Shown one piece after another: positions 61,735 through 64,000 of a stretch of 64,000 bases of DNA (position 1 is its first letter; each line of letters opens with the position of its first letter). The notes beneath the pieces were generated by a model that ran no database searches, was not told where the DNA came from, and saw only the letters and a list, made by a program, of their open reading frames with translations. The DNA lies in NCBI RefSeq assembly GCF_001601575.1, contig NZ_LOHZ01000015.1:1-64000 (forward strand), read 5' to 3'. Origin of the DNA: Thermovenabulum gondwanense (GTDB lineage: Bacteria; Bacillota; Thermosediminibacteria; Thermosediminibacterales; Thermosediminibacteraceae). The translations under genes and the position numbers were made by a program.

Positions 61735-64000
61735 ATGTCCTGCATTGTTATGACAGAAAAAAATAAATGCAGGCAGTGTTATTCCTGCGTTCGTAATTGT
61801 CCTGTCAAGGCGGTTAGGGTAAAAGAGGGTCAAGCAGAGGTACTTGTGGAGCGCTGTATTTCATGCGGGAATTGTGTTAAGGTGTGCTCGCAAAACGCTA
61901 AGGTTATAGAAAGCGGGATTGAAGAAACTTTTAGGATACTTAACGAAAAAAAGTTTAAGGTTGCCGTAATCGCCCCCAGTTTTTCTGCTGCGTTTAAAAT
62001 TGACGAAGTCGGTAGGATTATAGGGGGACTTAAGGCATTGGGTTTTGATGAAGTATGGGAGGTAGCTGTTGGTGCTGAACTTGTTGGAAAGGCTTACGAA
62101 GAATTATTAAAAATGTCGCCTTTATTTCCTATAATAAGTACCCCATGTCCTGCAATAGTCAATTTGATTGAAAAACATTTTCCAAATCTTATTCCCAATT
62201 TGGCACCTTTGGTCTCTCCTATGATAGCAATTGGAAGGTTAGTAAAATGTTTACATCCCGGTGCATATGTGATATTTATAGGTCCTTGCATTGCGAAAAA
62301 GGATGAGGCTAAGGAAGTATACGGAGTAGATGTGGTTTTAACCTTCAGCGAGATGAAAGACCTTTTTAATTTGAAAAATATTGTGATAAATTCTCAAGAA
62401 GTGTGCAGTTTTGATGGTCCGCTGCCAGATGCCGTTTTCAGAGGATTTCCGGTAAGCGGCGGGCTTTTACAATCTTTGAAAGGGCGGGTAGCATTTTCAC
62501 GAAAATTTATTACTGCCGATGGCAGGGATGCAATAAAATGCCTTGAAAGCATCGATAAAGGGGAATTTAAACCAAATTTCGTTGATATTCTTATGTGCCG
62601 CGGTTGTGTGGATGGTCCGTATTTTAAACATGATAATTTTTATACCGGTGGTGAAAGGGTTGAAAAATTTGCTTTTTCCGGAATAGTGGGTGATGATAAA
62701 AGGTTAAAGCTTGATGCTTTTAAAGATATTATTAATAATTTAGATCTTACCCGCAGTTTTAAAAATAAAAGTGTAAAAATGAACGTACCGACAGAAGATG
62801 AAATAAAAAGAATACTTATACATACAAATAAGTTTAATAAAGGAGATGAATTAAACTGCGGTGCATGCGGATATGACACCTGCAGGGAAAAAGCAGTGGC
62901 TGTATACAATGGTATTGCTGAGATAGAGATGTGCTTGCCTTATCTTTTGACAAAAGAAATTCAGGAAAAAAATCGTATTGATGAGTTAAACAGGGAAATG
63001 TCCGCGATAATAGAGTCGTCTTACGATGGAGTCCTGGTTACTGATGGACAGGGTAAAATATTAAGGCTTAATGCGGCCTTTACCAAATTTTTAGGTGTTT
63101 CCCGTGAAGATGTGATAGGAAAAAACACTGAGGAGTTGGAAAAAAATCGAGTAATATACCCTTCCATTACTAAACTTGTTATAAAAGAAAAAAGGAGGCT
63201 TACTTTAATTCAGCAGGCGGGGAAAAGAAGGCTTTTTACTACCGGGACTCCTATATTCAATGAAAATGGTGAAATTGTCAGGGTATTAATAAATGCCATG
63301 GATATTGATGAATATCAAAGTCTTACAAAGGATGCCCTTGATGCCGAAAAACTCAAAAGATACTTAGAAAAATGTACACATTCCGGAGACTCGAGGCCCT
63401 TGCACAGAATAGTTTCGGTTAGTCCTGTCATGGAAAAATTAATACACCTTTGCTTGAGACTGGCAAACGTAGATTCAACGGTTCTCCTTCTCGGAGAATC
63501 CGGTGTTGGGAAGGGGTTAATTGCCAGATTTATTCATGATAACAGCCCTCGCAGTAAAGGACCTTTCGTTAAAATAAATTGTGGATCAATTCCGGCAAGT
63601 CTGCTGGAATCAGAACTTTTTGGGTATGAAACCGGTGCATTTACTGGGGCAAAGCGTGAAGGCAAGCCGGGGTTAATAGAAATGGCCCATAAGGGTACCC
63701 TTTTTCTCGATGAAATCGGCGACCTTCCGCTGAACTTGCAGGTAAAGCTGCTACAAGTTCTGCAGGACCGGGAGCTTACGCGGTTAGGAGGTATAAAACC
63801 CATTGAAGTTGATATAAGGATTATAGCAGCTACAAATAGAGACTTAAGAAAAATGGTAGAGGATGGAGTTTTCAGAGAGGACCTATATTACAGGTTAAGT
63901 GTGGTACCTATTACTGTACCTCCGTTACGGGAGAGAAAAGAAGATATCGAACCTCTTATACTCTATTTTGTAAATTACTATAATAAACGTAATGGAATTT
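61735..64000 (+). CDS. [FeFe]-hydrogenase-like H2 sensor fused to PAS and sigma-54 activator (partial)
   Basis: The gene starts at ATG 61735 behind AGGAGGG and runs past the right edge in one frame (>755 residues). In order: a two-cluster ferredoxin (CRQCYSCVRNC, CISCGNCVKVC, residues 1-65); the [FeFe]-hydrogenase H-domain with STPCPAIVNLI, GPCIAKKDEAK and MCRGCVDGP, keeping the Cys that bind the H-cluster but with TPCP in place of the catalytic TSCCP; a further 4Fe-4S Fes motif CGACGYDTCREK (~375); a PAS domain (IIESSYDGVLVTDGQGKILR, ~420); and a sigma-54 AAA+ domain with GESGVGKG, GAFTGA and GTLFLDEIGD. It should turn hydrogen or redox state into sigma-54 transcription. The DNA-binding end lies beyond the window. 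Confidence 0.92.
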   Translation, partial: MSCIVMTEKNKCRQCYSCVRNCPVKAVRVKEGQAEVLVERCISCGNCVKVCSQNAKVIESGIEETFRILNEKKFKVAVIAPSFSAAFKIDEVGRIIGGLKALGFDEVWEVAVGAELVGKAYEELLKMSPLFPIISTPCPAIVNLIEKHFPNLIPNLAPLVSPMIAIGRLVKCLHPGAYVIFIGPCIAKKDEAKEVYGVDVVLTFSEMKDLFNLKNIVINSQEVCSFDGPLPDAVFRGFPVSGGLLQSLKGRVAFSRKFITADGRDAIKCLESIDKGEFKPNFVDILMCRGCVDGPYFKHDNFYTGGERVEKFAFSGIVGDDKRLKLDAFKDIINNLDLTRSFKNKSVKMNVPTEDEIKRILIHTNKFNKGDELNCGACGYDTCREKAVAVYNGIAEIEMCLPYLLTKEIQEKNRIDELNREMSAIIESSYDGVLVTDGQGKILRLNAAFTKFLGVSREDVIGKNTEELEKNRVIYPSITKLVIKEKRRLTLIQQAGKRRLFTTGTPIFNENGEIVRVLINAMDIDEYQSLTKDALDAEKLKRYLEKCTHSGDSRPLHRIVSVSPVMEKLIHLCLRLANVDSTVLLLGESGVGKGLIARFIHDNSPRSKGPFVKINCGSIPASLLESELFGYETGAFTGAKREGKPGLIEMAHKGTLFLDEIGDLPLNLQVKLLQVLQDRELTRLGGIKPIEVDIRIIAATNRDLRKMVEDGVFREDLYYRLSVVPITVPPLRERKEDIEPLILYFVNYYNKRNGI

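Noticed and set aside
1-64000. tRNA, rRNA, CRISPR array, prophage or replication origin
   Set aside because: I saw no cloverleaf, rRNA core, regular repeat-spacer series, phage structural gene or DnaA-box cluster, although a covariance search was not possible.

Overview
The window is low-GC DNA from an anaerobic, probably thermophilic, clostridial Firmicute of the Thermoanaerobacterales/Thermosediminibacterales kind. This rests on strong AGGAGG-type ribosome sites with frequent TTG/GTG starts, a DUF134-Fur-Mrp-NifX-MinD/ferredoxin cluster, a [FeFe]-hydrogenase-like sensor and BlaI/M56 and lantibiotic-type ABC modules. The genus cannot be fixed from sequence alone.

Region 1 (1-15.8 kb) is an AT-rich accessory/defence island: an AspBHI-like modification-dependent restriction enzyme, a large type III-like Mod/Res pair, an orphan PD-(D/E)XK protein, an unrecognised 186-aa protein and a DegV protein. 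Between them lie wreckage of ISLre2, IS21 and CAAX-protease genes, a broken ADP-ribosylglycohydrolase, and one nearly complete IS21 element whose istB has an internal in-frame deletion.

Region 2 (15.9-24.7 kb) is an ECF-sigma cell-surface island. An ECF sigma factor/DUF4367 anti-sigma pair sits among small secreted, membrane and lipoprotein genes. Four near-identical promoters (GGGAACTTTTTGG, then 17 bp from GGAAC to CGAC) drive those genes. Several genes are frameshifted, and decayed pieces of the anti-sigma gene occur at three other places, so the cassette has been duplicated and eroded.

Region 3 (24.8-34.4 kb) is envelope-stress resistance: a lantibiotic-resistance-type ABC exporter with an OmpR-type two-component system, a BlaI repressor with two visible operators and an M56 (BlaR1-like) sensor protease, a propeller lipoprotein and a MerR regulator.

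Region 4 (34.5-41.7 kb) holds an SDR epimerase and then a redox/Fe-S cluster (DUF134, Fur, Mrp, DUF5320, two NifX-like proteins, two MinD/ferredoxin ATPases), ending in a graveyard of NifU-like, DUF1847 and MBL-fold pseudogenes.

Region 5 (41.8-53.8 kb) has a second drug-type ABC exporter with a DesK/NarL-type two-component system (kinase frameshifted in an A-run), an ECF-transporter S component, a repeat coiled-coil protein, a DUF255 thioredoxin-fold protein, an FAH hydrolase, LuxS and an AIM24-like protein, with fragments of OCD and MFS genes.

Region 6 (53.9-64 kb) has a methionine gamma-lyase-type enzyme, then a clear fluoride riboswitch that leads not into a fluoride exporter but into a dynamin-MoxR-DUF58-DUF4129 operon, a D-threonine-aldolase-like enzyme, and a protein running off the window that fuses ferredoxin, [FeFe]-hydrogenase H-domain, Fe-S, PAS and sigma-54 activator modules. 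The two most interesting signals are the fluoride-switch/dynamin operon and the ECF surface island; the hydrogenase-sigma-54 fusion is a close third.
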